Numbered from the stretch's first letter, positions 35,552-45,585 are shown. The stretch: 64,000 nucleotides of DNA from Rhizosphaericola mali (GCF_004337365.2 NZ_CP044016.1:3224001-3288000), one strand, 5' to 3'. Translations and numbers: made by a program. The notes: generated by a model not told the origin, from the letters alone.

Positions 35552-36040
35552 ATGAACAACCCAACTTTTCAAATGGACAAAGACGTGCAAGATACATTAA
35601 CCAAAGCTGTTAGGAATTTACGTCGATCTATGATTATCACACCCCTTTTCTTAATTCTTATCACATATATCAGAATTAGGAGTTTTAAAAATCCTATTGC
35701 ATTGAATCATCTTACACCTATAGTGTATTTTGCTTTTTTGTACATCGTTTTGCTCATTTTATTTGCGGTTTTTCTTATTCCTATTCGGAAAATAAAAAGA
35801 ATTGGAAGAACTATTTATGCAATCAATTTGATTGAAAATAACACAGTGGAATTTTACCTTTTCAATATTTCTTCAAATAATTCTGATACCATTACTTGTA
35901 AAAAGGAGGATATTATCATAGATCAAAAACCTTTAAAATCCAAACAATTAAATATTTATACAATGAATACCATTACAATCGATGGCAAAAAATATGAAAT
36001 TTTTCATAAACTGATTGAAGATTCTAATCTTTCAGTATAG
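35552..36040 (+). CDS. Small membrane protein of unknown function
   Basis: A 162-residue protein with two hydrophobic helices (about residues 27-44, MIITPLFLILITYI, and about 60-85, YFAFLYIVLLILFAVFL) and a basic loop RKIKRIG, followed by a cytoplasmic C-terminal domain with short strands. No signal peptide or family is recognised. It is divergent from radC and followed by a 126-bp gap to prs, with no clear terminator. Confidence 0.6.
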   Translation: MNNPTFQMDKDVQDTLTKAVRNLRRSMIITPLFLILITYIRIRSFKNPIALNHLTPIVYFAFLYIVLLILFAVFLIPIRKIKRIGRTIYAINLIENNTVEFYLFNISSNNSDTITCKKEDIIIDQKPLKSKQLNIYTMNTITIDGKKYEIFHKLIEDSNLSV

Positions 36041-36134
36041 TAAATTGTTCAAAAATAAGTTGAGTAAAAAGAATTTTAATCTATAGAAAATATGATTTAT
36101 TCATTTTAATTTTAATTTTTTGTTATCTAGTGTT

Positions 36135-36142
36135 TATCTTCG
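36135..36142 (+). promoter_or_regulatory. Possible -7 box of prs
   Basis: TATCTTCG differs from TAnnTTTG at one base and ends 25 nt before the ATG at 36167. Confidence 0.4.
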
Positions 36143-36166
36143 CAACCTATTTTACATCTTCTTTTT

Positions 36167-37138
36167 ATGAATCCATCTGTTAAGATTTTTTCAGGTACAG
36201 GGTCAGTAGAACTGGCTGAAAAAATAGCCGAGAGTTATGGTACAACTTTAGGCAAGATAAAAATTCAGAAATTCAGTGACGGCGAGATACAGCCGGTCTT
36301 TCTGGAAAGTATTCGTGGTGATTATGTTTTTTTGGTCAATGGCACTTTTGCTCCTAGTGAAAATTTGCTAGAATTGTTGCTGATGATCGACGCAGCAAAA
36401 AGAGCGAGTGCAGAGAAAATTGTCGTAGTACTTCCTTATTATGGATATGCTCGTCAAGATAGAAAAGACAAGCCTCGTGTAGCTATCGGTTCCAAATTAA
36501 TTGCTTCTTTATTAGAAAAAGCCGGCGCAGATAGAGTCATCACTATGGACTTACACGCACCACAAATTCAAGGCTTTTTTGAAATCCCTGTAGATCATCT
36601 GGATAGTTCGGCAATTTTCATTCCTTATTTAGAGCATTTAAAGATAAAAAATATTACCTTTGCCGCCCCTGACGTAGGAAGTACAAACAGAGTACGTGAA
36701 ATTGCAAGCTTTTTCAATGCTGAAATGGTGATTTGTGACAAGCACAGAAAAAGAGCTAATGAAATCGCTAGTATGGTGGTCATTGGTGATGTAACGGGGA
36801 AAGATATCATATTAGTTGACGATATTATTGATACCGCAGGAACCTTAACAAAAGCCGCAGGCTTGTTATTAGAGAAAGGTGCGAAAAGTGTAAGAGCACT
36901 TTGTACACATCCGGTTTTAAGTGGTAAAGCGTATGAAAATATCGCCAATAGTGTATTGACAGAATTAGTTGTATGCGATACGATTCCTTTAAATAAAGAA
37001 AAGGTTGCACAATACAATTTAAAAAATAAAATAAAGGTCGTAACTGTCGCAGATTTATTTGCCATCGCAATTAGAAATGCATACGAAAACAGAAGTATTA
37101 CGAGCTTATTTGTACATTCTCAAAGAAGAGAATTATAA
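36167..37138 (+). CDS. prs: Ribose-phosphate pyrophosphokinase
   Basis: A 323-residue PRPP synthase that makes PRPP from ribose-5-phosphate and ATP for nucleotide, His, Trp and NAD synthesis. Visible signatures are FSDGEIQP, the flexible-loop YGYARQDRKDKPRVAI, the metal-site DLHAPQIQGFF, and the PRPP-binding VDDIIDTAGTLTKAA. The length fits bacterial class I enzymes. It is followed after 30 nt by rplY and then pth; this prs-rplY-pth order is a common bacterial arrangement and probably one transcript, modulated by the hairpin after rplY. Confidence 0.97.
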   Translation: MNPSVKIFSGTGSVELAEKIAESYGTTLGKIKIQKFSDGEIQPVFLESIRGDYVFLVNGTFAPSENLLELLLMIDAAKRASAEKIVVVLPYYGYARQDRKDKPRVAIGSKLIASLLEKAGADRVITMDLHAPQIQGFFEIPVDHLDSSAIFIPYLEHLKIKNITFAAPDVGSTNRVREIASFFNAEMVICDKHRKRANEIASMVVIGDVTGKDIILVDDIIDTAGTLTKAAGLLLEKGAKSVRALCTHPVLSGKAYENIANSVLTELVVCDTIPLNKEKVAQYNLKNKIKVVTVADLFAIAIRNAYENRSITSLFVHSQRREL

Positions 37139-37168
37139 ACAAGTGTATTTTTAAACACAATATATATT

Positions 37169-37744
37169 ATGAACACAATTACAATCGAAGGTCAACTGAG
37201 GACCGAATTTGGCAAAAAAGCTACCCGTGCGGTTCGCTCTCAGGGCAATGTACCTGCTGTAATTTACGGGGGTGCTAAGGAGATTAATTTTTCTGCTCCT
37301 GCTAAAGCATTTAAATCGTTGGTTTATACCGACAAATTTCAATTAGTTGATATTACTGTTGATGGCGTTACTTACAAAGCTATCATGAAAGACCTTCAAT
37401 TTGACAGAGTAAGCGATGCATTGACGCACGTTGACTTTTTAGAATTGAACGATGATAAAAAAGTAGTTGCAACTTTGCCTCTTAAATATGTAGGTTCTTC
37501 AAAAGGTGTAAAAGCTGGTGGTAAATTTATCGCTAAATTGAAATCTTTGAAAGTAAAAACTTTACCTAAACATTTGAAAGAAGCTATCGAAGTAGATATC
37601 ACTTCTTTGGATTTGAACGGTAACATTCGTGTAGAAGATGTACATGCTGACAATTTTGAAATCATGAACTCTCCACGTATTCCTATTGCATCTGTTGTAT
37701 TGACTCGTCAATTGAAACAAGCAAGTGCAGAAGCAAAAAAATAG
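37169..37744 (+). CDS. rplY: 50S ribosomal protein L25/general stress protein Ctc
   Basis: A 191-residue 5S-rRNA-binding ribosomal protein of the long Ctc type: an N-terminal L25 domain (about 1-92, GQLRTEFGKKATRAVRSQGN, PAVIYGG, DVDF-like THVDFLEL) plus the C-terminal TL5/Ctc beta domain with HLKEAIEVDITSLDLNG and the VEDVHADNFEI segment. It lies between prs and pth. The basic Lys-rich end (KQASAEAKK) is typical. Confidence 0.95.
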   Translation: MNTITIEGQLRTEFGKKATRAVRSQGNVPAVIYGGAKEINFSAPAKAFKSLVYTDKFQLVDITVDGVTYKAIMKDLQFDRVSDALTHVDFLELNDDKKVVATLPLKYVGSSKGVKAGGKFIAKLKSLKVKTLPKHLKEAIEVDITSLDLNGNIRVEDVHADNFEIMNSPRIPIASVVLTRQLKQASAEAKK

Positions 37745-37770
37745 TTTATAATTTCATAAACATATTTCAG

Positions 37771-37800
37771 AGCCTTGCTAATTTGCAAGGCTTTGTTATT
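37771..37800 (+). terminator. Hairpin between rplY and pth, partial terminator
   Basis: AGCCTTGC and GCAAGGCT form a perfect 8-bp stem with loop TAATTT, followed by TTGTTATTTTT. It could lower expression of pth relative to prs-rplY, as no separate pth promoter is evident. Confidence 0.65.
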
Positions 37801-37817
37801 TTTAATAAAATATAAAA

Positions 37818-38396
37818 ATGCCCGCAAAATATCTAATCGTAGGATTGGGAAATATCGGTACGGAATATTACAATACACGTCACAATGCAGGATTTGATGT
37901 GGTGGAAGCATTTGCCATAAAACATGGTGGATTTTTCAAAAGCGATCGTCTTGCTGATATGTCTGAAGTCAAATGGAAAGGCAATACATTTATATGTATC
38001 AAGCCGACCACATTTATGAATCTGAGTGGCAAGTCTGTCAAATATTGGATGGATAAAGAAAAAATCTCATTGGAAAATATATTAGTAATTGTAGATGATC
38101 TTGCACTTCCCATCAGCAAAATCCGTCTAAGAGGTCACGGTAGTGACGCTGGACACAACGGATTGAAAGACATACAACTGATGTTAAATACAGACAAATA
38201 TGCACGTCTAAAATTTGGCATTGGCAATAATTTCCCCAAAGGGATGCAAGCGGAATTTGTATTAGGTAAATGGTTCCCAGAGGAACGCTTAATTATTCAA
38301 AAGAAAATCGAAAAAAGCGTGGAAATCATTGAAGCGTTTTCTACTATGGGATTGGAAAGGACGATGAATAGGTATAATAATATTTCGATTGAATAA
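37818..38396 (+). CDS. pth: Peptidyl-tRNA hydrolase
   Basis: A 192-residue hydrolase that recycles peptidyl-tRNA. The start KYLIVGLGNIGTEYYNTRHNAGF has the conserved Asn and catalytic His; KPTTFMNLSGKSV, VIVDDLALPISKIRLR and GSDAGHNGLKDI supply the other active-site residues. The length matches the family. It is the third gene of the prs cluster, 73 nt after rplY across a hairpin. Confidence 0.96.
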   Translation: MPAKYLIVGLGNIGTEYYNTRHNAGFDVVEAFAIKHGGFFKSDRLADMSEVKWKGNTFICIKPTTFMNLSGKSVKYWMDKEKISLENILVIVDDLALPISKIRLRGHGSDAGHNGLKDIQLMLNTDKYARLKFGIGNNFPKGMQAEFVLGKWFPEERLIIQKKIEKSVEIIEAFSTMGLERTMNRYNNISIE

Positions 38397-38427
38397 TTAC
38401 GTATATTCAATTATAGAGAAAAAATAG

Positions 38428-40656
38428 ATGGATTACAGAACCGAGTTTAAACGATTTATTACTGGTCAACATTTATTTCGCGGCATTGTGGTAACTGTCG
38501 GCGCGCTGATTCCGTGTATCCTCCTTTTTAATTTACATCTTTTGGCCAAAATGATGGCATTACCGCTTGGTGCATTATTTTTGAGTCTAACAGACAATCC
38601 CGGCCCTCAAAAAGAACGGATCAAAACATTGTTTTTAAGCTTGGGCGTTTATGTACTTGTAGCGCTAATTACTACGCTTTTACGTAATATACCCTTTGCT
38701 GTTTTTATAGAAATTATCGTCTTCAGTTTGGTATTTTCCATTATCGGCATTTATGGTACGCGCTTGACCAATATGGGAACGACGGCTTTGATTATTTTTA
38801 CATTTTACATTGACGATCATCTTTCGGGTAAACAATTTTTTGATAGTGCGCTTTACTTTACGATAGGTGGGCTTTGGTATATTTTGATTTTTTTATTACT
38901 CAATAGAATCAAACCTTACTTAGCTATAGAGCAATCTTTAAGCGAATATTTATATGATATTGGTTCTTTTTTGAAAATAAAAGCCAGCTATTATCAGAAA
39001 AATCCGGATACAGAATCCATCAAAACGCGGCTTATAACATTACAAACCAAAATCAGAACCGACCAAGATGATTTGCGCGAAATGTTATTCAAAACACGCG
39101 AATTAGTCAATGAATCTACACCACGAAGCCGTTCTTTGATGTTCATTTTCCTAGATAGTATTGAGTTGTTTGAGCGGATTATGACCTCGCAATATGATTA
39201 CGAACATTTGAATAAAATATTAGAAGATTCACATATCGTACAGCAATTTGGCGCATATATTTCGAGATTAGCCTCTGAAATACAATCGCTTTCGCTTATT
39301 CTTCCATTGGAAAAGCCCTTTCAAGAAAACAAAGAATTAGATATTTCCTTTCAAAATTGTAAGGACTCTTTTTCCAAATTGCGCGCAGAAAAATTAACAA
39401 CAGAAAATATTCAAGATTTTATTGTTTTGAGTCAAATACTTTCCAGTATTGAAGATCTAAAAAATCGTATTCAAAAACTTCAAAATGCAACTAAATTAAA
39501 ATTTGGAGAGATAAAAAAAGACGAGCGGCTTAACATCAATTTAAAAAGATTCACGCCATCTATCACCTATAATCCCAAATTATTTTGGTCCAGTTTTTCT
39601 TTAAATTCTAATCTTTTCAAACACGCGTTGCGTGTAACGATCGCATTATTAATCGGTTATATTGTATCGCTCTTTTTACCGACTGGACATTCTTATTGGT
39701 TACTATTGACCATTGTCGTATTATTGAAACCGGCTTATAGTTTATCCAAACAAAGAAATAAACATCGTATTATCGGCACGTTGGTTGGCATGTTTTTAGG
39801 ACTAATTCTAATCACTTTTATTTCATCCAAACTAGCTATATTTCTGTTGCTAGGTGCATTTATGACCTTTGGTTATAGTATGTTAAAAATTAACTACATG
39901 TTCGCCACGTTGGGCATTACCGTATTTGTTATTTTGGCCTATTTCTATTTAAGTCCTCAAAACATACATACACTATTTATCGATCGAAGTGTCGATACCG
40001 TCGTGGCATCCGTAATTGTAGGATTGACATCTACTTTCATTTTCCCAGTTTGGGAAGAGTCTCAAATACGTGTTTATGTAAAAAATGCACTATTGGCCAA
40101 CAAAACTTATTTCCGCAATACCGCAGATCTGCTTTTAAATAGAAAAGGTGATGATGAGCAATTTAGATTAAGTAGAAAAGCAGCGTTCATTGAATTGGGT
40201 AATCTTTCGGATAATTTTCAACGTATGCTATCCGAACCGAAAGGGAAAAGAGCCAAAATCAGTCAATTACATCAGTTTGTCGCCACAACACACATGATGA
40301 CCTCTTATATTGCCTCCCTCTCCTATTACGCTCATACGCAATCTCAAAATTTACCTTCTATTGAAATTGGAATCGAGGTGAGCGAGATTGAAAAAGAAAT
40401 GTCCGAAGGCGTGCAATTAATGAGCTCACATGATATCCAAGATTACAAAAGGCAGAAACTAACACTACCCAAAAACATGGAGCTCAATTCTCTGATTGAA
40501 AAAAGAAAAGAAGAACTCCGTCAATTCGGAACTGCTGGACCGACAGAAGTCGGAGCAACTCTTTCACAATTACAAGCAATTCAGACCATTTTGGAACTAA
40601 TTTATTCGACGGCTTATGAATTGAATAAAATATTGATTCAGATAATAGGGAAATAA
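38428..40656 (+). CDS. FUSC-family inner-membrane protein (YccS/YhfK-like)
   Basis: A 742-residue membrane protein with two hydrophobic blocks: about six helices in the first 160 residues and another six in about 400-530, the latter matching the FUSC domain (FKHALRVTIALLIGYIVSLF and SYWLLLTIVVLLKPAYS, then GTLVGMFLGLI). Soluble helical segments of about 200 residues follow each block. Homologues resemble fusaric-acid or aromatic-acid efflux components and plant ALMT-like channels. The transported substrate is unknown. It starts 31 nt after pth and may be read through from that transcript. Confidence 0.88.
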   Translation: MDYRTEFKRFITGQHLFRGIVVTVGALIPCILLFNLHLLAKMMALPLGALFLSLTDNPGPQKERIKTLFLSLGVYVLVALITTLLRNIPFAVFIEIIVFSLVFSIIGIYGTRLTNMGTTALIIFTFYIDDHLSGKQFFDSALYFTIGGLWYILIFLLLNRIKPYLAIEQSLSEYLYDIGSFLKIKASYYQKNPDTESIKTRLITLQTKIRTDQDDLREMLFKTRELVNESTPRSRSLMFIFLDSIELFERIMTSQYDYEHLNKILEDSHIVQQFGAYISRLASEIQSLSLILPLEKPFQENKELDISFQNCKDSFSKLRAEKLTTENIQDFIVLSQILSSIEDLKNRIQKLQNATKLKFGEIKKDERLNINLKRFTPSITYNPKLFWSSFSLNSNLFKHALRVTIALLIGYIVSLFLPTGHSYWLLLTIVVLLKPAYSLSKQRNKHRIIGTLVGMFLGLILITFISSKLAIFLLLGAFMTFGYSMLKINYMFATLGITVFVILAYFYLSPQNIHTLFIDRSVDTVVASVIVGLTSTFIFPVWEESQIRVYVKNALLANKTYFRNTADLLLNRKGDDEQFRLSRKAAFIELGNLSDNFQRMLSEPKGKRAKISQLHQFVATTHMMTSYIASLSYYAHTQSQNLPSIEIGIEVSEIEKEMSEGVQLMSSHDIQDYKRQKLTLPKNMELNSLIEKRKEELRQFGTAGPTEVGATLSQLQAIQTILELIYSTAYELNKILIQIIGK

Positions 40657-40675
40657 ATTAATCTCACCTTTTTGC

Positions 40676-41206
40676 TTAATTGACTTTTGAAAAAGTTGGA
40701 ATTCTAAGGATAATATTTGGGGCGATTACAACATTCTTATCAGTCTCTAATTTCTGCATTTTGACCAGATCGTTCCAAGATAATTGAAAATCATACTCAT
40801 TGATTAAATTTTTATACGATGGAGATATATAGTCATAATATAAAAAAATATTATAAACCATAATTCTATGAGTATTTTTTACATGAACATACTTTATAAT
40901 ATGAGATCTAATATCATCAACATATTTCAAAATTCCAGAATCAATTTTCGTATTTAAAATTGTAACAGAATCAATTCTTTTTTTAGAATTATAGATAGCT
41001 AGAGAAATAAAATAAACACTTGAAGAGTCTTTAGATCTTAACGAATAATCATTAAAAAAATCTGAATACAATCTATTTTCTATATATGCCCGTATGGTAT
41101 TATTTGTATGCATTTTCTGACCAAATGAATTATTCGTCCAAAAAAATAGAAAAAATATTATAATAAATATAGACAAGTCTCTAGACCTATAAATAACCGT
41201 GCTCAT
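40676..41206 (-). CDS. Exported protein of unknown function
   Basis: A 176-residue protein with an N-terminal hydrophobic signal (LSIFIIIFFLFFWTNNSFGQ, residues about 11-30). The mature part alternates charged helices and strands, with YFISLAIYNSKKRIDSVTIL and IMVYNIFLYYDYISPSYK, and no known motif. The gene follows the GH63-like gene by 28 nt on the same strand, so it could be cotranscribed, but no functional link is evident. It is notably AT-rich. Confidence 0.55.
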   Translation of the reverse strand: MSTVIYRSRDLSIFIIIFFLFFWTNNSFGQKMHTNNTIRAYIENRLYSDFFNDYSLRSKDSSSVYFISLAIYNSKKRIDSVTILNTKIDSGILKYVDDIRSHIIKYVHVKNTHRIMVYNIFLYYDYISPSYKNLINEYDFQLSWNDLVKMQKLETDKNVVIAPNIILRIPTFSKVN

Positions 41207-41234
41207 TATTATTCAATTAATTTGAAAATAAACG

Positions 41235-43898
41235 TTATCCCAATCTATCTTTTACTTGATCGATCAATTCAGCGACCAAAGCAGTCCAACCAGTCTGATG
41301 ACTCGCTCCCAATCCACGTCCAGAATCTCCATGAAAATATTCGAAAAATTGCATCAAATTTCGATTTTCTGGTCTTTTATAAAATTCTGCGTGTGCAGGA
41401 TCTATATATTTTCGACCATTTTCTTGATCTAATGTAAATATGCCAATTACGCGCAGGGAAATCTCATCTGCGATTTTCTCTAAATTCAGATAATCACCTG
41501 AGCCCGTGGGATATTCCACTTGCAAACTATCTTCATAAAATTTCCCATATTTGCGAATACTTTTGATCAGTAAATAATTTATCGGAATCCACACAGGGCC
41601 ACGCCAATTGCTATTTCCACCAAAGAAATCAGAAACAGAATCTCCCGGATCGTAACTAATCTCGAAATGCTCCTCTCCAATATTTACGGAATATGGATTG
41701 GCTTTGTGGTATTTTGAAAGTGCACGAATACCCACTTCAGACAAAAATTCATCTTCATTTAAAATACGAGAAAGTAATGCAATCAAGCGATCTTTTGGAA
41801 CGAGAGAAAGTAAAATTCTTTCACTTTCTGCCTTTTCTTCATTGGGCCAAAAACGACCATTTATTTTTCTGTAATTTTCAAACCAATTGATGCGTTTATT
41901 AAAATCCGCTAATTTTTTCAAAGCTGTTCGACTAATGACAGAAACGGCAAACATCGTTGTCAATCCGACAATACTTTGTATGCGTAGATGCAATGTATTG
42001 CCACCTTTTTCAGCTAAAGTATCATAGTAAAATTTATCTTCTTCATTCCACATTCCCATTTCATTCAGCGCCTCTGCAATCAATACAAAATGCTCGAAAA
42101 ATTTGGTTCCCATATCTTCAAATGAAGAATCATTCAAGGCAATTTCCAGCGCAATATCCATCATATTCAATGCATACATGCCCATCCAACTCGTCCCATC
42201 CGCTTGTTCCAATCGCATATTTCCAGATGGCGTGTGGTTACGATTAAATACACCAATATTATCCAAACCCAAAAATCCACCTTCAAATATATTGTTGCCA
42301 TTGGGATCTTTCCGATTAATCCACCAAGTGAAATTGATAATCAATTTTTGAAAAACTCTTTTTAAAAAAGAGATATCTCCAGTTCCGGTATTTCGTTTTT
42401 CAATTTGATACACTTCCAACGCTGACCATGCTTGTAAAGGCGGATTTACGTCACCAAAACTCCATTCATAGGCAGGTAATTGCCCGTCTGGCTTCATATA
42501 CCATTCACGCATAATCAATACCAATTGATTTTTAGCAAGCGCGGCATCGACTCGTGCGACGGCGATACACTGAAATGCCAGATCCCAAGCTGCATACCAC
42601 GGATATTCCCATTTGTCTGGCATGAGGATCACATTCTGATTTTTCAAATGCACCCATTCATGATTTCGCCCCAGTTTACGCTCTTCACTTACTGGCGCGA
42701 TACCATCACTCGTTGACAACCAACGCTCTATATCAAAATGATAATATTGCTTACTCCACAAAAGTCCCGCATACGCTTGCCTTTGGATATTTTTCAAATC
42801 ATCAGAAAGATGCGCAGGAATGATCGTTTTGTAAAAGGCGTCCGCTTCCGCTTTTCGCAAATTGAAGATATATTCCGATCCTTTTTCAAATGGATTTTCT
42901 AAAAATGTATCTGCTAAGCGCAAATGAATGGTACGCGTACCGCCTGGAGCAATTTTGTATTGATAAACGGGTGAAAATTTTGTTCCTGACTTTTTTTCAC
43001 GAAGTTTATCCAAACCTATTTTTTGAATAATGGCTTTATGAAATGCGTCTTTTGTAAATTCCGATTCATTTTCTCGCCCTTCGTAAATTTCTGCGAAATT
43101 AGTCTCATTTTCCGTAAATAATCGATCTTCCGATTTTTGAAAATACAAATAATATCGTCCCAATTTATAATGATCTGCTTGCACACATTGTGCATTTATC
43201 TCTCTTATCTCTGGACGCGGCATTGATTTATTGTAGCACCAGCGATTGTAGAACCATAGCGTTGGCAATACAGTTAAAGGAGCCGTACTTCTGCCACGAT
43301 TAGTAATTTCAATTTTTATCCCAATATCTCTTTTTGAATATTTGGCATACGTAATTTGTACATCAAAATATTTATTATCGTCAAATACCCCTGTATCTAA
43401 AATTTCAAATTCCTTATCCAAAGTGGAACGTCTAGCATTCTCTTCCACTAATTGCGTATAGGGGAATGCAGCTTGCGGATATTTGTACAAAAATTGCATG
43501 TAATAATGCGAAGGCACATTATCCAAATAATAATACAATTCCTTCACATCCTCTCCGTGATTGCCTTCCGAATTACCCAAACCGAATAATCGCTCTTTCA
43601 AAATAGGATCTTTTCCATTCCACAGTGCGACGCTGAAACAAAGATTTTCAAATATATCAGTCAATCCACCCAATCCATCTTCCCCCCAGCGATAGACGCG
43701 CTTGTGTGCATGAGAAAATGGAAAATAATTCCAAGCATCTCCATTTTCACTAAAATCTTCTCGAACAGTTCCCCATTGTCTTTCGGACAAATAAGGCCCC
43801 CATTCTTCCATGTAATAATTTATATCTTGATTGGCGATTAGACGTTGTTCTTCTGGTGACATATCATTTGAAAATTTATAATGAAAATGTGAGCTCAT
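41235..43898 (-). CDS. GH63-like (MGH1-type) glucosidase
   Basis: An 887-residue cytoplasmic protein with no signal peptide that matches bacterial GH63/MGH1-type glucosidases. An N-terminal beta-rich half with RWGEDGLGGLTDIFENLCFS precedes an (alpha/alpha)6 barrel with PDKWEYPWYAAWDLAFQCIA, GQLPAYEWSFGDVNPPLQAW, NSNWRGPVWIPINYLL and a C-terminal SHQTGWTALVAELI. Family members hydrolyse alpha-glucosidic or mannosylglycerate-type linkages; this protein's substrate is unknown. It is divergent from the IscA-type gene. A TATCTTCG box (43901-43908, minus strand) ends 3 nt before the ATG. Confidence 0.88.
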   Translation of the reverse strand: MSSHFHYKFSNDMSPEEQRLIANQDINYYMEEWGPYLSERQWGTVREDFSENGDAWNYFPFSHAHKRVYRWGEDGLGGLTDIFENLCFSVALWNGKDPILKERLFGLGNSEGNHGEDVKELYYYLDNVPSHYYMQFLYKYPQAAFPYTQLVEENARRSTLDKEFEILDTGVFDDNKYFDVQITYAKYSKRDIGIKIEITNRGRSTAPLTVLPTLWFYNRWCYNKSMPRPEIREINAQCVQADHYKLGRYYLYFQKSEDRLFTENETNFAEIYEGRENESEFTKDAFHKAIIQKIGLDKLREKKSGTKFSPVYQYKIAPGGTRTIHLRLADTFLENPFEKGSEYIFNLRKAEADAFYKTIIPAHLSDDLKNIQRQAYAGLLWSKQYYHFDIERWLSTSDGIAPVSEERKLGRNHEWVHLKNQNVILMPDKWEYPWYAAWDLAFQCIAVARVDAALAKNQLVLIMREWYMKPDGQLPAYEWSFGDVNPPLQAWSALEVYQIEKRNTGTGDISFLKRVFQKLIINFTWWINRKDPNGNNIFEGGFLGLDNIGVFNRNHTPSGNMRLEQADGTSWMGMYALNMMDIALEIALNDSSFEDMGTKFFEHFVLIAEALNEMGMWNEEDKFYYDTLAEKGGNTLHLRIQSIVGLTTMFAVSVISRTALKKLADFNKRINWFENYRKINGRFWPNEEKAESERILLSLVPKDRLIALLSRILNEDEFLSEVGIRALSKYHKANPYSVNIGEEHFEISYDPGDSVSDFFGGNSNWRGPVWIPINYLLIKSIRKYGKFYEDSLQVEYPTGSGDYLNLEKIADEISLRVIGIFTLDQENGRKYIDPAHAEFYKRPENRNLMQFFEYFHGDSGRGLGASHQTGWTALVAELIDQVKDRLG

Positions 43899-43900
43899 TA

Positions 43901-43908
43901 CGAAGATA
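43901..43908 (-). promoter_or_regulatory. Possible -7 box of the GH63-like gene
   Basis: TATCTTCG on the minus strand, one mismatch from TAnnTTTG and identical to the prs box. It ends only 3 nt from the ATG at 43898. Confidence 0.35.
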
Positions 43909-44026
43909 ATTATTTCAAAGCAGTATAAAAATGTAATGATTAGGTAAATTTCCCACCAATATTTGTGCGAAACTCATTTTTCTAATACCTTCATATTCGT
44001 ATTTGATCACAATTTAAAGGAAGATT

Positions 44027-44368
44027 ATGGAAGCAGTAGCACAACCGATCAGCATAACGCCAACAGCGATTAAAGAATTTAAAAATATATTATCTGCCAA
44101 ATCCGATGCTGAAGAGCAATTTCTTAGAGTCGGTGTAAAAGGTGGTGGTTGTAGTGGCATGAGCTATGTATTGGGATTCGACAGCCAATTACCAGAAGAT
44201 GTTGTATTTGAAATTGATGACATTCCATGCGTGGTAAATAAAAATCATTTGATTTATTTACAAGGTTTGGAAATTGATTGGCACAATGGCTTGGATGCAC
44301 GTGGATTTATTTTCAATAACCCTAATGCAAGTTCTAGTTGTGGCTGTGGCAGTTCATTTGCCGTATAA
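44027..44368 (+). CDS. IscA/SufA/ErpA-type iron-sulphur assembly protein
   Basis: A 113-residue A-type carrier that delivers Fe-S clusters or iron to apo-proteins. The three ligand cysteines are present: Cys42 in GGGCSGMSY and Cys105/Cys107 in SSCGCG. The N-terminus has TPTAIKEFKNIL. A good purine-rich ribosome binding site (AAAGGAAG) precedes the ATG, unusual for this window. No suf or isc genes adjoin it, so it is probably a stand-alone carrier. It is convergent with the next gene at 12 nt. Confidence 0.94.
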   Translation: MEAVAQPISITPTAIKEFKNILSAKSDAEEQFLRVGVKGGGCSGMSYVLGFDSQLPEDVVFEIDDIPCVVNKNHLIYLQGLEIDWHNGLDARGFIFNNPNASSSCGCGSSFAV

Positions 44369-44380
44369 AAATTATTTAAT

Positions 44381-45409
44381 TTATTTCGTAGTGGGCGGTT
44401 CGTATATAATGCGTACCTGCCCATTTGTTTTTAGGTCTGATTCTATAAATATTTCATACCGCTTGTGATTGGTATAAATGACCATTAAAGCAGAATTTGG
44501 CGGGATTCTTCCCAAGTTTTCGGCAACTAAAATAAAGTCTAAATTTGGTTGATTGTCTTCAATTTCAGTTTTGAAATTAATCGCGTTTCGCGTTAATCTT
44601 CCAGACTTAATTACCTGCCTATTGTTCAAATAAAGAGAAATGGAATCTCCATCAATCTCTCCATTATCGAAGAAATCAACATCCACATCTTTGGTATGCG
44701 TTACGATAGTTTGAATTAATTTATTCGTACGATTTTTAATTACAAATGGGACGGGCATTTTATCAACTGCAACCAATGATTGTGTATTAATAACTTGCTC
44801 ATTTTTATTTTCAACAGAAGATTTTTCCGAGACCGATGTTCCTGAAACAGTAGATAGTGTAGCAGTATGTGTCGTGGAAGTTTTTGTTTTCTTTTTATAT
44901 TTTGTAACTACAAGGTTGGAGTTATGCTTTTTTTTCTGCAAAAATGCTTCTCTGGAGAAATCACTTTTATCCGAACTACTTAATTCAATTGCGCCTTGAT
45001 CATTTATTTGATTAGAATTGGAACGAAAGCTAGAATAAAATCCAGATAAAGTTCGTTTGCCTGACAATTTGGAATAATTCATATCCAAAGACATTAGCAA
45101 TACCGAATTTTTGTCTACCGCCTTGACTTCTAATAGTTTATTCTCACGTATGTCTAGTTTTCCAGTTTTGTCATTAAAACTCCCACTCACTGCGGTTTTA
45201 CCATAGAAATCATTATTTAAATAGGAATATGAAACGCCACTAATATGACCATTACTCATTTCCTCAATTTGTAATTCATAACTGTAATATTTTTTATCCG
45301 AACCAAAACCTGAGGAGAAATACCCTTTCCAAATTCCTGTTAGATTTTGTGCAAATGAAAAAAAAGGCAGTTGTAGCAGTAAAAATATGATGAGAGGTCT
45401 GATGGTCAT
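44381..45409 (-). CDS. Secreted protein of unknown function
   Basis: About 342 residues with a signal peptide (MTIRPLIIFLLLQLPFFSFAQ). The frame opens at a TTG (45448), but the ATG at 45409 begins the signal. The N-terminal half has the pattern TGIWKGYFSSGF..YYSYELQIE, seen in Bacteroidota proteins with a lipocalin-like beta-barrel; a Ser/Thr/Lys linker (about 150-200) leads to a C-terminal beta-domain ending in YTNHKRYEIFIESDLKTNG. No enzymatic motif is seen. It is divergent from thrS. Confidence 0.65.
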   Translation of the reverse strand: MTIRPLIIFLLLQLPFFSFAQNLTGIWKGYFSSGFGSDKKYYSYELQIEEMSNGHISGVSYSYLNNDFYGKTAVSGSFNDKTGKLDIRENKLLEVKAVDKNSVLLMSLDMNYSKLSGKRTLSGFYSSFRSNSNQINDQGAIELSSSDKSDFSREAFLQKKKHNSNLVVTKYKKKTKTSTTHTATLSTVSGTSVSEKSSVENKNEQVINTQSLVAVDKMPVPFVIKNRTNKLIQTIVTHTKDVDVDFFDNGEIDGDSISLYLNNRQVIKSGRLTRNAINFKTEIEDNQPNLDFILVAENLGRIPPNSALMVIYTNHKRYEIFIESDLKTNGQVRIIYEPPTTK

Positions 45410-45541
45410 TCTATTATGTGGATCTTCAATTGATTTTCTAAAGTACAAAATAAAACGGATAGCGGACGAATTTCTTCGTATTCCTCTTTATTTTACTTAA
45501 TTATCCTCTTTTTTACTGCATTTATATTGAAAGGCATTCAT

Positions 45542-45549
45542 TACCTTTG
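45542..45549 (+). promoter_or_regulatory. -7 promoter box of thrS
   Basis: TACCTTTG, a perfect match, ends 16 nt before an ATG at 45565 and 37 nt before the preferred start at 45586. A TTG element lies near the expected -33 position. Confidence 0.6.
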
Positions 45550-45585
45550 TACACCTTAATTTAAATGGAGCATAGCGCAATTAAT

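Noticed and set aside
38388-38411. 8-bp inverted repeat over the pth stop codon as a terminator
   Set aside because: ATTGAATA/TATTCAAT is AT-only and lacks a T-run, and the FUSC gene begins 17 nt later.
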